From Ectothiorhodospira shaposhnikovii (GTDB lineage Bacteria; Pseudomonadota; Gammaproteobacteria; Ectothiorhodospirales; Ectothiorhodospiraceae): 64,000 nt of DNA. Of the stretch, positions 1 through 8,327 are shown piece by piece. Where the stretch lies: assembly GCF_022227765.1 (NCBI RefSeq), contig NZ_JAJMLZ010000007.1, forward strand, positions 207,960 to 271,959, written 5' to 3'. Position 1 is the stretch's first letter, and the number at the start of each line of letters is the position of its first letter. Under the pieces are notes generated by a model, which ran no database searches, had not been told where the DNA came from, and saw only the letters and a list, made by a program, of their open reading frames with translations. The translations under genes and the position numbers were made by a program.

Positions 1-403
1 AGATTCCCATCACCATCGAAACACTTGGTCTTGAAAACGGCATGGATGCCCCCGTAATTTGCTCACAATGCCTTGCCCTTGTCCCGCCGGCTTCTGACGG
101 CACGCATGTTATCGGGCGCGGGTCCCTTTCCGGTCACGCCGGCAAGACCCGGACGGTCAAAGCGCTGGAGACATCGGCGGCGCCGACTCCCCTTTGCGGA
201 CGTTCTCCCGACGCCCGCCTGGACAGGGCGGAATTCCCTTGGTGGAAATTTCCGCTTAACCCCAAAACACGGGGGAGAATAGCACCAGATAAAACCAGGT
301 GCGAATAAATATCATCAAATCAAGCGTTGAGGATGCATTTTTACCACATCACTTTCAATTTTTCGTGACATCCATCACGCTTCAGAAAAGCCCTTGAACA
401 CAG
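1..403. other. Left-end intergenic sequence, no gene recognised
   Basis: I find no convincing gene in this stretch. Short open frames exist (for example from 42 to 308), but their composition is low-complexity Arg/Pro/Gly, they resemble no family I know, and no ribosome binding site precedes them. The right part (about 300-400) is AT-richer than the surroundings and could hold a promoter firing leftward out of the window. I looked for tRNA, SRP RNA, RNase P and common riboswitch cores on both strands and did not recognise any. Confidence 0.5.
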
Positions 404-428
404 AAAACGGGCCCCGAAACGGGGCCCG
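404..428 (-). terminator. Rho-independent terminator after phaB
   Basis: A perfect 9-bp stem (CGGGCCCCG / CGGGGCCCG) with a 3-nt loop at 408-428 is followed on the minus strand by TTTT (plus 404-407). It lies 40 bp beyond the phaB stop and would end the leftward phaA-phaR-phaP-phaB transcript. Confidence 0.8.
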
Positions 429-467
429 CACGAGACGTGGTCTCAGCCGATAGGGCGAACAACAGCC

Positions 468-1214
468 TCAGAAGGAGGTAAACAGACCACCATTGACCGG
501 AATGTTGGCACCGGTGATGTAGCCCGCCTCTTCGTCGCAGAGCATGGCCACGGCGAAGGCGATGTCGGCCGTGGAGCCCATGCGCCCGGCCGGAATCTGC
601 GCCACGATGGCGTTGCGCACATCCTCGGGCATGGCGTCGGTCATGGCCGTGGCGGTATAGCCGGGGGACACGGTGTTGACGGTGACACCCTTGGCGGCCG
701 TCTCCTGGGCCACCGCCATGGTGAAGCCGTGCATACCGGCCTTGGCCGCGGAATAGTTGGCCTGACCGAACTGACCCTTCTGACCGTTGACGGAGGAGAT
801 GTTGACGATGCGGCCGAAACCGCGGGAAGTCATTCCCTCCACCACGTGACGGGTGACGTTGAACACGCTGTTCAGATTGATGTTGATGACATCACGCCAC
901 TGGTCTTCGGTCATCTTGCGCAGCGTCTTGTCCTTGGTGATGCCGGCGCAGTTGACCAGGATGTCGACGGGTCCCAGGCGGGACTCGATGTCCTGGATCA
1001 TGTCGGCACAGGACTGGAACGAGGACACATCTCCGGCGGCGATGTGCATGTCCAGGCCTTCCGCCTTCATCTGCTGCTGCCAGGCCTCGGCCTCGGCCTG
1101 CAGGGCGGGCAGGTAATTGGCCACGACCACATGACCCTGACGGGCCAGCTTCTTGCAGATCTCGGTGCCGATACCGCCGGTACCGCCGGTCACTAACGCT
1201 ACTCGCTTGGTCAC
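468..1214 (-). CDS. phaB: Acetoacetyl-CoA reductase (PhaB)
   Basis: NADPH-dependent reduction of acetoacetyl-CoA to (R)-3-hydroxybutyryl-CoA, the second step of PHB synthesis. This is a 248-residue short-chain dehydrogenase. The Rossmann glycine motif TGGTGGIG is at residues 9-16, the NCAG element at 88-91, catalytic Ser140/Ser141 in NISS, and Tyr154-x3-Lys158 in the YSAAK motif. Length and spacing match PhaB enzymes (about 246 residues). It is the last gene of the leftward pha operon, 51 bp after the phasin gene, and is followed by a strong terminator. FabG-type reductases share the fold, but the PHB context and overall sequence favour PhaB. Confidence 0.95.
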   Translation of the reverse strand: MTKRVALVTGGTGGIGTEICKKLARQGHVVVANYLPALQAEAEAWQQQMKAEGLDMHIAAGDVSSFQSCADMIQDIESRLGPVDILVNCAGITKDKTLRKMTEDQWRDVININLNSVFNVTRHVVEGMTSRGFGRIVNISSVNGQKGQFGQANYSAAKAGMHGFTMAVAQETAAKGVTVNTVSPGYTATAMTDAMPEDVRNAIVAQIPAGRMGSTADIAFAVAMLCDEEAGYITGANIPVNGGLFTSF

Positions 1215-1265
1215 TATTCGGACTCCTTGTTTCTTGACTGGCCTTGAGGGCTGCGACAGAGGAAA

Positions 1266-1637
1266 TCAGGCAGCCTTCTTGGCAACAGTGCTCACGTGCT
1301 TGACGGTTTCTTCCGCCGCCTTGACGGAATCATCCATCAACCGGCTCATGGAATTGCGGGCATCATCAAGGATCTCCTGCCCGCTCTTGTAAGTGGCAAC
1401 CATCTTCTGGCTGCAATCACGCAGCAGATCCGTCTGCAGGGTCACGAGTTCCTGATACCCCTTGGCCTTGCCCACCTGCTCAAGGTGTTTCATGCTCACA
1501 TCCACCAGGCCCGTGGTCAAGTCCAGCTGCTGCTCCACCAGCTTCTGGAAGGTCTGCTGGTTGATGTCGCTCAACTTGCGGAAGGTGTCGAAGCCGGTCT
1601 GGTTGGCCTTGTTGAACAGCTCGATCATGTCGTTCAT
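1266..1637 (-). CDS. phaP: Phasin family protein, PHB granule-associated
   Basis: A 123-residue, almost wholly helical amphipathic protein. It has the phasin pattern of an N-terminal segment beginning MNDMIELFNKANQ, long heptad-like helices rich in Gln/Leu/Val, and an Ala/Lys-rich tail. Phasins coat PHB granules and control their size and number. It lies between phaR and phaB on the minus strand. The 160-bp gap upstream carries a PhaR-like TGCAGCGCA site at 1698-1706, which fits the known repression of phasin genes by PhaR. Identification rests on composition and context, since phasins diverge quickly. Confidence 0.85.
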   Translation of the reverse strand: MNDMIELFNKANQTGFDTFRKLSDINQQTFQKLVEQQLDLTTGLVDVSMKHLEQVGKAKGYQELVTLQTDLLRDCSQKMVATYKSGQEILDDARNSMSRLMDDSVKAAEETVKHVSTVAKKAA

Positions 1638-1697
1638 GGTGCGCTCTCCGGGTTGGGGTTATGTGGACACAGCATCCAGCCTTGCCGCCGCCTATGC

Positions 1698-1706
1698 TGC
1701 AGCGCA
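1698..1706. promoter_or_regulatory. Putative PhaR operator upstream of phaP
   Basis: The 9-mer TGCAGCGCA (TGC-N3-GCA) lies in the 160-bp phaR-phaP gap, about 61 bp upstream of the phasin start. The identical 9-mer recurs at 3871-3879 between phaA and phaE. PhaR proteins of Paracoccus and Rhodobacter are reported to bind TGC-rich dyads of this form, and a phaR gene is adjacent. Site function is inferred. Confidence 0.45.
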
Positions 1707-1797
1707 ACATATAACCCCATCCGGGCACGGCGTCAAGCCGATATGCGGGTTTTGCGACGCATACCCGCCCGCCACCCCACCAAGCGCGGACAGTCGA

Positions 1798-2361
1798 CTA
1801 TTTCGGTTTTTTTCCCGCCTTGTCCGCGGTGGCGGTGCCCCCATCACCCGAATCCGCCGGCGGCGACTGTTCCGGCGGCTTGGCGGGATCCTTCCTGGTC
1901 TCATGACCCGGGCCGGGGAATACCGCGGCCTTGAAGAACTGATCCTGCATGCCTTTCCAGAACTCCAGGTTGCGACGGGTCATCTCGGTAATGTCCCAGG
2001 TAGCCCGCCCACCCAGCACGTCCCGCATGCGGTCATTGAAATCCCGCTGCTGATCGGCGAAGAATCGCAGGCTCTGGTCCAGATAACCGGAAAAAGCCTC
2101 ATGAACCGCCTCGTCATAGAAGCGGATGAAACGCACCAGCATCTCGGTGGTGAAGAGCGGCTCTCCGGCCGTCTCCTGCTCGGTGATGATCTGAATCAGA
2201 ATGCCCCGGGTGATGTCCTTGCCCGACTGACTGTCGATCACCTTCACGTTGATCCCGCGGCGCACCAGCTGCTGTACATCGGCCAGCGTCACATAACGGC
2301 TCTCCTCGGTATCGTAGAGACGCCGATTGGGATACTTCTTCACTATCCGCGGTTCGTTCAC
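1798..2361 (-). CDS. phaR: PHB synthesis repressor PhaR
   Basis: A 187-residue DNA- and PHB-binding regulator. In the family, PhaR represses phasin (and its own) transcription until PHB granules titrate it away. The N-terminal DNA-binding domain is clear: IVKKYPNRRLYDT at residues 6-18, then SRYVTLADVQQLV. The central PHB-accumulation regulatory segment (about 65-145) has FIRFYDEAVHEAF. The C-terminal tail (150-187) is Pro/Lys-rich and disordered. It sits between phaA (84 bp away) and phaP (160 bp away), and matching candidate operators occur at 1698 and 3871. Confidence 0.93.
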   Translation of the reverse strand: MNEPRIVKKYPNRRLYDTEESRYVTLADVQQLVRRGINVKVIDSQSGKDITRGILIQIITEQETAGEPLFTTEMLVRFIRFYDEAVHEAFSGYLDQSLRFFADQQRDFNDRMRDVLGGRATWDITEMTRRNLEFWKGMQDQFFKAAVFPGPGHETRKDPAKPPEQSPPADSGDGGTATADKAGKKPK

Positions 2362-2444
2362 CCACTTCTCCCATCAACATTCAACTGGACCGCTTGCAAA
2401 GGGCGGATCCGAAAAGAAACCCGAATCCGCCCGTCACGCCCCGG

Positions 2445-3629
2445 TCAGACTGCCTCGACAGCCAGCGCCACACCCTGACCACCACCGATGCACAGGGTGG
2501 CCAGACCCCGCCTGGCACCGGTGCGCTTCATGCCGTGCAGGAGGGTCACCAGCACCCGGGCGCCGGAGGCACCGATGGGATGGCCGATGGCAATGGCCCC
2601 GCCGCTCACGTTCACCTTGGACAGGTCCCAGCCCAGCTGCTTGTTGACTGCAATGGCCTGGGCGGCAAAGGCCTCGTTGGCCTCCACCATGTCCAGATCG
2701 GCGGGACGCCAGCCGGCCTTCTCCAGGCACTTGATGGTGGCGGGGATGGGACCGGTGCCCATGATCGCCGGGTCCACGCCGGCGGCGGCGAAGGAAACGA
2801 TGCGGGCCAGGGGGTTGAGGCCCAGCTCGCTGGCCATGGATTCACGCATGACCACCACGGCCGCGGCACCGTCATTGATACCGGAGGCATTGCCGGCGGT
2901 CACCGTGCCATCCCGGCTGAAAGCCGGCCTCAGCTTGCCCAGGCCTTCCGCCGTGGTGCCGTGACGGGGAAATTCATCCATGTCGAAGACCTTGACCTCG
3001 CCCTTTTTCTGCGGAATCTCCACCGGCACGATCTCATCCTTGAAATATCCCGCCTTCTGGGCGGCCTCGGCCCGCTGCTGGGACTGGGCGGCAAAGGCGT
3101 CCTGCTCATCCCGGCTAATCCTGAACTCGCCGGCGATGTTCTCGGCGGTGGTGCCCATGTGATAATCATTGAAGGCACACCACAGGCCATCCTTGATCAT
3201 GGTATCCACCATCTTCCAGTCGCCCATCTTGGTTCCCTGACGGGAGCCCGGCAGGACATGGGGAGAGGCACTCATGTTTTCCTGGCCTCCGGCGATCACC
3301 ACGTTGGAATCGCCGCACAGGACCGACTGCCAGGCCAGATGAACCGCCTTGAGACCACTGCCGCAGACCTTGTTGATGGTCATGGCCGGGGAAGAATAAG
3401 GGATACCGGCCTCCACGGCGGCCTGACGGGCGGCATTCTGGCCCACGCCGGCCTGCAGCACCTGCCCGAGGATGACCTCGTCCACCTGCTCGGGGGACAG
3501 GCCGGTGCGAGCCAGCAGCGCCTTCATGACCATGGCCCCCAGGGTCGAGGCCGGAATCTGTGACAGGGAACCGTTGAAGGTACCGACCGGGGTGCGCGCC
3601 GCATCGACGATGACAATAGATTCAGCCAT
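2445..3629 (-). CDS. phaA: Acetyl-CoA acetyltransferase (beta-ketothiolase PhaA)
   Basis: Condenses two acetyl-CoA to acetoacetyl-CoA, the first step of PHB synthesis. At 394 residues it has the usual biosynthetic thiolase length. Catalytic residues are visible: nucleophile Cys89 in NKVCGSG, His350 in GHPIGASG, and Cys380 in CIGGGQG. The open frame extends 18 codons further upstream, but AGGAGG lies 6 bp before the ATG at 3629 and the family N-terminus ([10 protein letters not shown]) begins there, so this start is preferred. It is the first gene of the leftward pha operon and is divergent from phaE across 421 bp. Confidence 0.95.
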   Translation of the reverse strand: MAESIVIVDAARTPVGTFNGSLSQIPASTLGAMVMKALLARTGLSPEQVDEVILGQVLQAGVGQNAARQAAVEAGIPYSSPAMTINKVCGSGLKAVHLAWQSVLCGDSNVVIAGGQENMSASPHVLPGSRQGTKMGDWKMVDTMIKDGLWCAFNDYHMGTTAENIAGEFRISRDEQDAFAAQSQQRAEAAQKAGYFKDEIVPVEIPQKKGEVKVFDMDEFPRHGTTAEGLGKLRPAFSRDGTVTAGNASGINDGAAAVVVMRESMASELGLNPLARIVSFAAAGVDPAIMGTGPIPATIKCLEKAGWRPADLDMVEANEAFAAQAIAVNKQLGWDLSKVNVSGGAIAIGHPIGASGARVLVTLLHGMKRTGARRGLATLCIGGGQGVALAVEAV

Positions 3630-3866
3630 GTAAATCCTCCTGATCAGGGGCGTGTTTCTGAAATGGGGTATGCCTGCGGCCACCCCTTGACCGGGTTTTC
3701 ATGCCGGGCACCGGGGGTGGTTCGCACTTTCAGGGTACTTGGTCTTGCTTTCCTGGCATATTTGATCCAAAAGGAATGGCACCCTTGAGGATCAAGTGAT
3801 TGCTCCGGAAGTTTATACCAGAAGCGCTGCACCCCTGACCAACCATGGAGCATCATCCCGGCAGAA

Positions 3867-3909
3867 TTGTTGCAGCGCACAAAATCTATGCTAACCTTAT
3901 CCTTATAAT
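3867..3909. promoter_or_regulatory. pha divergent control region: PhaR-like site and -10-like box
   Basis: The 421-bp gap between phaA and phaE (3630-4050) holds no gene. Within it, TTG-T-TGCAGCGCA-CAA (core 3871-3879) repeats the 9-mer found before phaP and resembles reported PhaR sites. A TATAAT hexamer at 3904-3909 could be the -10 of a rightward phaE-phaC promoter, but I see no good -35 at the expected distance. The rest of the gap shows nothing I recognise. Confidence 0.4.
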
Positions 3910-4050
3910 GCTGTACCCTGTCAGATCGTCCCAAGCAATGACCGCCCAGGCCCGGGAATGCCCGTCGGCCCAGGCTCTTGATTGAGCGGTCGCGACAACG
4001 ATCCCGGCTGATAACCACCTGGCCCAGAATGGACCCAAAGGAGATGATTG

Positions 4051-5163
4051 ATGGCTGACTCAAACCCCTTCAACCCCGAAGACTGGATGGAAGCCCAGCG
4101 CAAATACTGGTCTGCCTGGATGGACATGAGCCGCAAGGCCGTAGGCGGCAGCGAAGGCACCAACCACTGGGGGGATGGCCTGGATCAGTGGTGGAAGACC
4201 GTTTCCAGCGGCATGCCCCTGTCCGGCAATGACGCCATGGACCAGATGATGAAGATCGGTCGCAATTATTTTTCCATGGCGGAAAACCTCTATCGGGGCG
4301 CGGAAGGCAACAATGCCGCCGAGGCCGTGAACAAGTGGCTCGACCAGATGAGCAACGCCTTCCAGGGCTTCACCAACATGCCCGGTGCCAGCCGGGATGC
4401 CAATGCCTTCTGGCAGATGCCCCTGGACACCTGGCGTCGCGCCACGTCGTCCTTCATGCCCATGCCGGGCGACTACATGCAGGCCCTGCGGCCGCCGGCC
4501 CGTGCCCCCTACGGCGATGCCGTGCAGGAACAGCTGGACCGTTTCCTGTCCGTGCCCGGCGTCGGTTACACCCGCGAATCCCAGGAGCAGTACCAGAACC
4601 TGGCCAAGCTGATGGTCAATTACCAGCAGGCCATGCAGAACTATCAGGCCGCCTTCAACAAGGTCGGCATGGACTCCATCGACCGCTTCCGCGCCCGTCT
4701 GGACGACGCCGGTCGTCAGGACAAGCCCATCACCTCCATGCGCGCCCTCTACGATGAGTGGGTGGACGTCTGCGAAGAGGTCTACGGCGAATTCGTCATG
4801 TCCGAGGAGTACGCCAAGATCTACGGCGAGATGGTCAACAGCCTGATGGCGGTAAAGCGCCAGGGCACCCGCCTCATGGACGAGGTCACCGAAAGCCTGA
4901 ACATGCCCACCCGCCGCGAAGTGAACACCCTGCACCGCCGCCTGCAGGAAAGCCGCCGTGAACTGCAGGCCCTCAAGGCCACGGTTCGCAAGCTGACCGA
5001 TCAGGTGAACGGCCAGCCCGTGCCGGCAAGCGTGGAAGCCCAGGTGGAAAGCAAGGCCGAAGACAAGGGGAACGCCAGCGCCTCCCGCGCCGCCACCGGC
5101 ACCCGTAGCCGCGCCACGGCCACGAAACGCCAGACCACCACCAAGGCCAAGCAGAACGACTAA
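4051..5163 (+). CDS. phaE: Class III PHA synthase subunit PhaE
   Basis: Non-catalytic partner of PhaC in the class III synthase of purple sulfur bacteria, needed for full activity and oligomerisation at the granule. It has 370 residues, rich in Trp/Met/Gln, starting MADSNPFNPEDWMEAQRKYW. A helical coiled-coil segment lies around residues 285-320 (LHRRLQESRRELQALKATVR), followed by a Lys/Thr/Ala-rich basic tail. AAGGAG at 4038-4043, 7 bp before the ATG at 4051, sets the start. phaC follows after 15 bp with its own AAAGGAG, so the two are one operon. Confidence 0.93.
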   Translation: MADSNPFNPEDWMEAQRKYWSAWMDMSRKAVGGSEGTNHWGDGLDQWWKTVSSGMPLSGNDAMDQMMKIGRNYFSMAENLYRGAEGNNAAEAVNKWLDQMSNAFQGFTNMPGASRDANAFWQMPLDTWRRATSSFMPMPGDYMQALRPPARAPYGDAVQEQLDRFLSVPGVGYTRESQEQYQNLAKLMVNYQQAMQNYQAAFNKVGMDSIDRFRARLDDAGRQDKPITSMRALYDEWVDVCEEVYGEFVMSEEYAKIYGEMVNSLMAVKRQGTRLMDEVTESLNMPTRREVNTLHRRLQESRRELQALKATVRKLTDQVNGQPVPASVEAQVESKAEDKGNASASRAATGTRSRATATKRQTTTKAKQND

Positions 5164-5178
5164 AAGGAGAGCCGGCCA

Positions 5179-6246
5179 ATGATTCCGATTCAGATCAGAC
5201 CCGATCAGGTCATGGACGAACTGACCACCTTCCAGAACAAGCTCACCCAGGGCCTGCAGAACCTGGCCGATGCCGGTGACATTCCCTCCGGCGTGACACC
5301 CAAGGAAGCGGTCTACAAGGAAGACAAGCTCACCCTGTACCGCTTCCAGGCACCGGCCTCCGTGGTCCAGCACCCGGTACCGGTGCTGATCGTCTACGCC
5401 CTGGTGAACCGCCCCTACATGACGGACCTTCAGGATGACCGCTCCACGGTCAAGGGCCTGCTGGAAGCCGGCATGGATGTTTACCTGATCGACTGGGGCT
5501 ACCCTGACCGGGCCGACCGTTTCCTGACCATGGACGATTATCTCAACGGCTACCTGGACCGCTGCGTGGACGAGATCTGCCGTCGCCACAACCTGGACAA
5601 GATCAACATCCTGGGTATCTGCCAGGGCGGCACCTTCAGCCTGTGCTACAGCGCCATGCATCCGGAAAAGGTGCAGAACCTGATCACCATGGTGACCCCG
5701 GTGGACTTCCAGACCCCGGACAACATCCTCTCCCACTGGGTCAAGCACGTGGACATCGACACCCTGGTGGACACCATGGGCAATGTCCCGGGTGAACTGC
5801 TCAACTGGACCTTCCTCAACCTCAAGCCCTATCAGCTCATGGGCCAGAAGTATCTGGACATGGTGGAAGTGCTGCAGGACAAGGACAAGCTGGACAACTT
5901 CCTGCGCATGGAGAAGTGGATCTTCGACAGCCCGGACCAGGTCGGCGAAACCTACCGCCAGTTCATCAAGGACTTCTACCAGAAGAACAAGCTCATGAAC
6001 GGCGGCCTTCAGATCGGCGAGTACGAAGTGAGCCTGGCCAACGTGACCATGCCGGTACTGAACATCTTTGCCGAGCAGGATCACCTGGTACCGCCGGATG
6101 CCTCCAAGGCCCTGGCCGGCAAGGTGGGCACCAAGGACTACACCGAACTGTCCTTCCCCGGCGGCCATATCGGCATCTATGTGAGCGGCAAGGCACAAAA
6201 GACCGTACCGCCAGCCATCGGCAAGTGGGTCAAGGAACGGGGTTAA
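5179..6246 (+). CDS. phaC: Class III polyhydroxyalkanoate synthase subunit PhaC
   Basis: Polymerises (R)-3-hydroxybutyryl-CoA to PHB at the granule surface with PhaE. It has 355 residues and an alpha/beta-hydrolase fold. The lipase-like box GICQGG carries nucleophile Cys148, with Asp301 in EQDHLVPP and His330 in PGGHIG. These match the Cys149/Asp302/His331 triad of the Allochromatium vinosum enzyme with an offset of one. The short length (about 355 rather than 560-600) defines class III. It is downstream of phaE and convergent with the Nudix gene. Confidence 0.96.
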   Translation: MIPIQIRPDQVMDELTTFQNKLTQGLQNLADAGDIPSGVTPKEAVYKEDKLTLYRFQAPASVVQHPVPVLIVYALVNRPYMTDLQDDRSTVKGLLEAGMDVYLIDWGYPDRADRFLTMDDYLNGYLDRCVDEICRRHNLDKINILGICQGGTFSLCYSAMHPEKVQNLITMVTPVDFQTPDNILSHWVKHVDIDTLVDTMGNVPGELLNWTFLNLKPYQLMGQKYLDMVEVLQDKDKLDNFLRMEKWIFDSPDQVGETYRQFIKDFYQKNKLMNGGLQIGEYEVSLANVTMPVLNIFAEQDHLVPPDASKALAGKVGTKDYTELSFPGGHIGIYVSGKAQKTVPPAIGKWVKERG

Positions 6247-6257
6247 TCAATCCCCTG

Positions 6258-6719
6258 TCATCCCTCTCCCCCTCCCCCACCGGGGGGAGGAGGGAGCGGC
6301 GCCACCCGGCCCGTGCGCCGGAATTCCAGATAGTCATCCAGTATCCGGCGATGATCGAAGGCCAGGGGCCGGTCCACTTGGTCCGCGGCCACAACCCAGA
6401 CCGCCTTGGCATCATCCGCCGCCACCGGCATCCCCCGGGCAACCGCCGCATAGACGGCACTCACCGTATGCCCCCGTTCATCCCGGCCGGGATCCGAATA
6501 GCAGCCCAGCAGGACCTCCAGTCGCACCACCAATCCGGTTTCCTCTTGGGCCTCGCGGATCGCCGCCTGCTCCAGTGACTCCCCCACATCCATGAAGCCG
6601 CCGGGCAAGGCCCAGCCATGGGGCGGATTGAGGCGCTCGATCAGCACGATACGATCGGCCTGATCCTCCAGGCGGATGATCACATCGGCGGCGATGAGCG
6701 GCGTCACGGGTCTGGGCAC
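6258..6719 (-). CDS. Nudix hydrolase
   Basis: A 153-residue pyrophosphohydrolase. A full Nudix box is present (GGFMDVGES ... REAQEETGL), matching Gx5Ex7REUxEExGU. The N-terminal PLIAADVIIR and the PPHGWALPGGF context resemble ADP-ribose pyrophosphatase-like Nudix enzymes; the substrate cannot be read from sequence. I take the GTG at 6719 as start because AGGAG lies 7 bp upstream, whereas the longer frame would run deep into hslR. The C-terminus (PLPPPPGGGGGEG) is encoded by a C/G-rich palindrome that abuts the end of phaC, so the reading end doubles as a hairpin. Confidence 0.82.
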   Translation of the reverse strand: MPRPVTPLIAADVIIRLEDQADRIVLIERLNPPHGWALPGGFMDVGESLEQAAIREAQEETGLVVRLEVLLGCYSDPGRDERGHTVSAVYAAVARGMPVAADDAKAVWVVAADQVDRPLAFDHRRILDDYLEFRRTGRVAPLPPPPGGGGGEG

Positions 6720-6723
6720 GGGA

Positions 6724-7116
6724 CTACTCCTTGCCGATAAAGCGGCGGATATGACGCCGGTCACGGCGATCCGGGCGATGTTCGGTATGGGGCACCGCCA
6801 GGCGGGCCAGACGCCGTGCTTCGGCCTCCTCGGCGCGACGGGCCCGACTCTGTTCCGACTCCCGGTACAGGGCCTGAGCCTCGACGGCGGGCCGACGCCG
6901 ATCATTCAGCCCCACGACCTCCACCTCCCAGGCCTCGGCATTGCGGGTGATGCGAAGCCGGTCCCCCACCTTGACGGCCCGGGCCGGCTTGACCCGCTGC
7001 CCGTTCACATGGACGTGTCCCCCGCTCACCGCCTCGGCGGCCAAGGCGCGGGTCTTGAAGAAACGGGCGGCCCAGAGCCATTTGTCGATTCGCACAACAT
7101 CCAGTGGGTCACTCAT
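6724..7116 (-). CDS. hslR: Ribosome-associated heat shock protein 15 (S4-domain RNA-binding protein)
   Basis: A 130-residue Hsp15. An S4 RNA-binding domain occupies roughly residues 8-70 (VRIDKWLWAARFFKTRALA ... HVHVNGQRVKPAR), and a basic Arg-rich tail follows. In E. coli, Hsp15 (133 residues) binds free 50S subunits carrying nascent chains after heat shock. The ATG at 7116 begins the family N-terminus MSDPLDVVRIDKW; the open frame continues upstream without family resemblance. The Nudix start lies 4 bp after its stop, suggesting co-transcription. Confidence 0.9.
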   Translation of the reverse strand: MSDPLDVVRIDKWLWAARFFKTRALAAEAVSGGHVHVNGQRVKPARAVKVGDRLRITRNAEAWEVEVVGLNDRRRPAVEAQALYRESEQSRARRAEEAEARRLARLAVPHTEHRPDRRDRRHIRRFIGKE

Positions 7117-7179
7117 GAATCCTGCCTGCGTGGGTTGATACACTGTCCAGCTTACCAAACCAAGGAGCCGCCTCTCCTC

Positions 7180-7851
7180 ATGCATCTGAGACTTATCAGC
7201 TTCGAACTGTGCCCCTTCGTCCAGCGCAGCGTCATCACCCTGCGCTACAAGCAGGCCCCCTACGAGATCGACTATATCGATCTGGAACACCCGCCGGAAT
7301 GGTTTCTTGCCCTCTCCCCCACCGGCAAGGTCCCGGTGCTGCAAGTGGATCGACAGACGGTTCTGTTCGAATCCGCCGTCATCAACGAATTCATCGACGA
7401 CATCACCCCGCCTAGCCTCAAGCCCAGCGACCCGCTGACCCTGGCCCTGAACCGTGCCTGGATCGAATTCGGCAGCCAGGCGATCATCGACCAGTACCGG
7501 CTCATGATGTCGGAAACCGAGCATGACCTGGAACACCACCTGGCCGCCGCCATCGCCGGCCTGCGCCGCCTGGAGGCCAGCCAGGGAGAAGGCCCCTGGT
7601 TCAATGGCGAGGCCTTCTCCCTGGTGGATGCCGCCTACGCCCCCCTGTTCATGCGCTATGCCCTGCTGAACCAGGCCATGCCCCTGTTCGACGGGGCCGA
7701 TTTCCCCCGCATCCAGGCCTGGGCGGACCGGCTCAATGCCCTGGAGGCGGTCAAGGGATCCGTGGTGCCGGATTTTGCCGCCCGTCTCAAGGCCTATCTG
7801 CAAGCCAGGGAGGGGTACGGTCCCCGGCAATTCGCCGGGATTCCGGGCTAA
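7180..7851 (+). CDS. Glutathione S-transferase family protein
   Basis: A 223-residue cytosolic GST. The N-terminal thioredoxin fold carries CPFVQR at residues 11-16 (an omega/zeta-like CPF motif, with Cys as the likely catalytic residue), TGKVPVL and the glutathione-contacting ESAVINEF. The C-terminal half is all-helical with FSLVDAAYAPLF. It is monocistronic, divergent from hslR and convergent with ycgN. AAGGAG lies 12 bp upstream of the ATG at 7180, a long spacing, but the family N-terminus fixes this start. The substrate is unknown. Confidence 0.85.
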   Translation: MHLRLISFELCPFVQRSVITLRYKQAPYEIDYIDLEHPPEWFLALSPTGKVPVLQVDRQTVLFESAVINEFIDDITPPSLKPSDPLTLALNRAWIEFGSQAIIDQYRLMMSETEHDLEHHLAAAIAGLRRLEASQGEGPWFNGEAFSLVDAAYAPLFMRYALLNQAMPLFDGADFPRIQAWADRLNALEAVKGSVVPDFAARLKAYLQAREGYGPRQFAGIPG

Positions 7852-7859
7852 GGCACGGA

Positions 7860-8327
7860 TCAGTCCGGCCCGTCCCGGCAGGGCCAGAGGACGATCCGGG
7901 ACTCCCAGTCATCCCCCATCTTCTGCTCGCAGAGGATGCGGCCGCGCACGGATACGCCCGCCCGGTGCACGCTCTCCGGGTCATGGGTAAGCAGGGGGTG
8001 CCACGAGGGCAACCCCCTGCCCTCGTGCAACCGGCGATAGGCACAGGTGGGCGGTAGCCACGCCACCTGGCTCACCTCATCCGGACTCAGCCGGACACAA
8101 TCCGGCACCTGGGACAGACGATCCTCATAATGGCTGCAGCGACAGGTCAGAGGGTCCAACAGGCGGCAGGCCACGTCGGTGTAGTAGATCTCGTCGGTAT
8201 CCTCGTCCTGCAGCTTGTGCAGGCAGCAGCGTCCGCAGCCGTCGCAGAGGGCTTCCCATTCATCAGTGTCCAGGTCGGCCAGCGGCCGCCCCTCCCAGAA
8301 ACCGGGCCTGCACCATGCCCCGGTCAT
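7860..8327 (-). CDS. ycgN: YcgN/YkgJ-type cysteine-cluster protein (UPF0260)
   Basis: A 155-residue conserved protein with the CxxCGxCC cluster (CDGCGRCC at about 28-35) and further cysteines in CRCSHYEDR, PDCVRL and PPTCAY, the pattern of the UPF0260/YcgN family of probable metal- or iron-sulfur-binding proteins. The function is not established. Its ATG overlaps the stop of the upstream membrane-anchored gene by 4 bp (8324-8327), so the two are translationally coupled. Confidence 0.88.
   Translation of the reverse strand: MTGAWCRPGFWEGRPLADLDTDEWEALCDGCGRCCLHKLQDEDTDEIYYTDVACRLLDPLTCRCSHYEDRLSQVPDCVRLSPDEVSQVAWLPPTCAYRRLHEGRGLPSWHPLLTHDPESVHRAGVSVRGRILCEQKMGDDWESRIVLWPCRDGPD

Noticed and set aside
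42..308. Open frame of 88 codons at the left edge
   Set aside because: Overlaps another frame of similar quality, no ribosome binding site, composition of a chance frame in GC-rich DNA.
3720..3800. Sigma-54 promoter in the phaA-phaE gap (TGGCAC-like sequence)
   Set aside because: The downstream TTGC element is missing at the required spacing.
4060..6198. 712-codon minus-strand frame opposite phaE-phaC
   Set aside because: Antisense shadow of two well-supported genes; no family resemblance.
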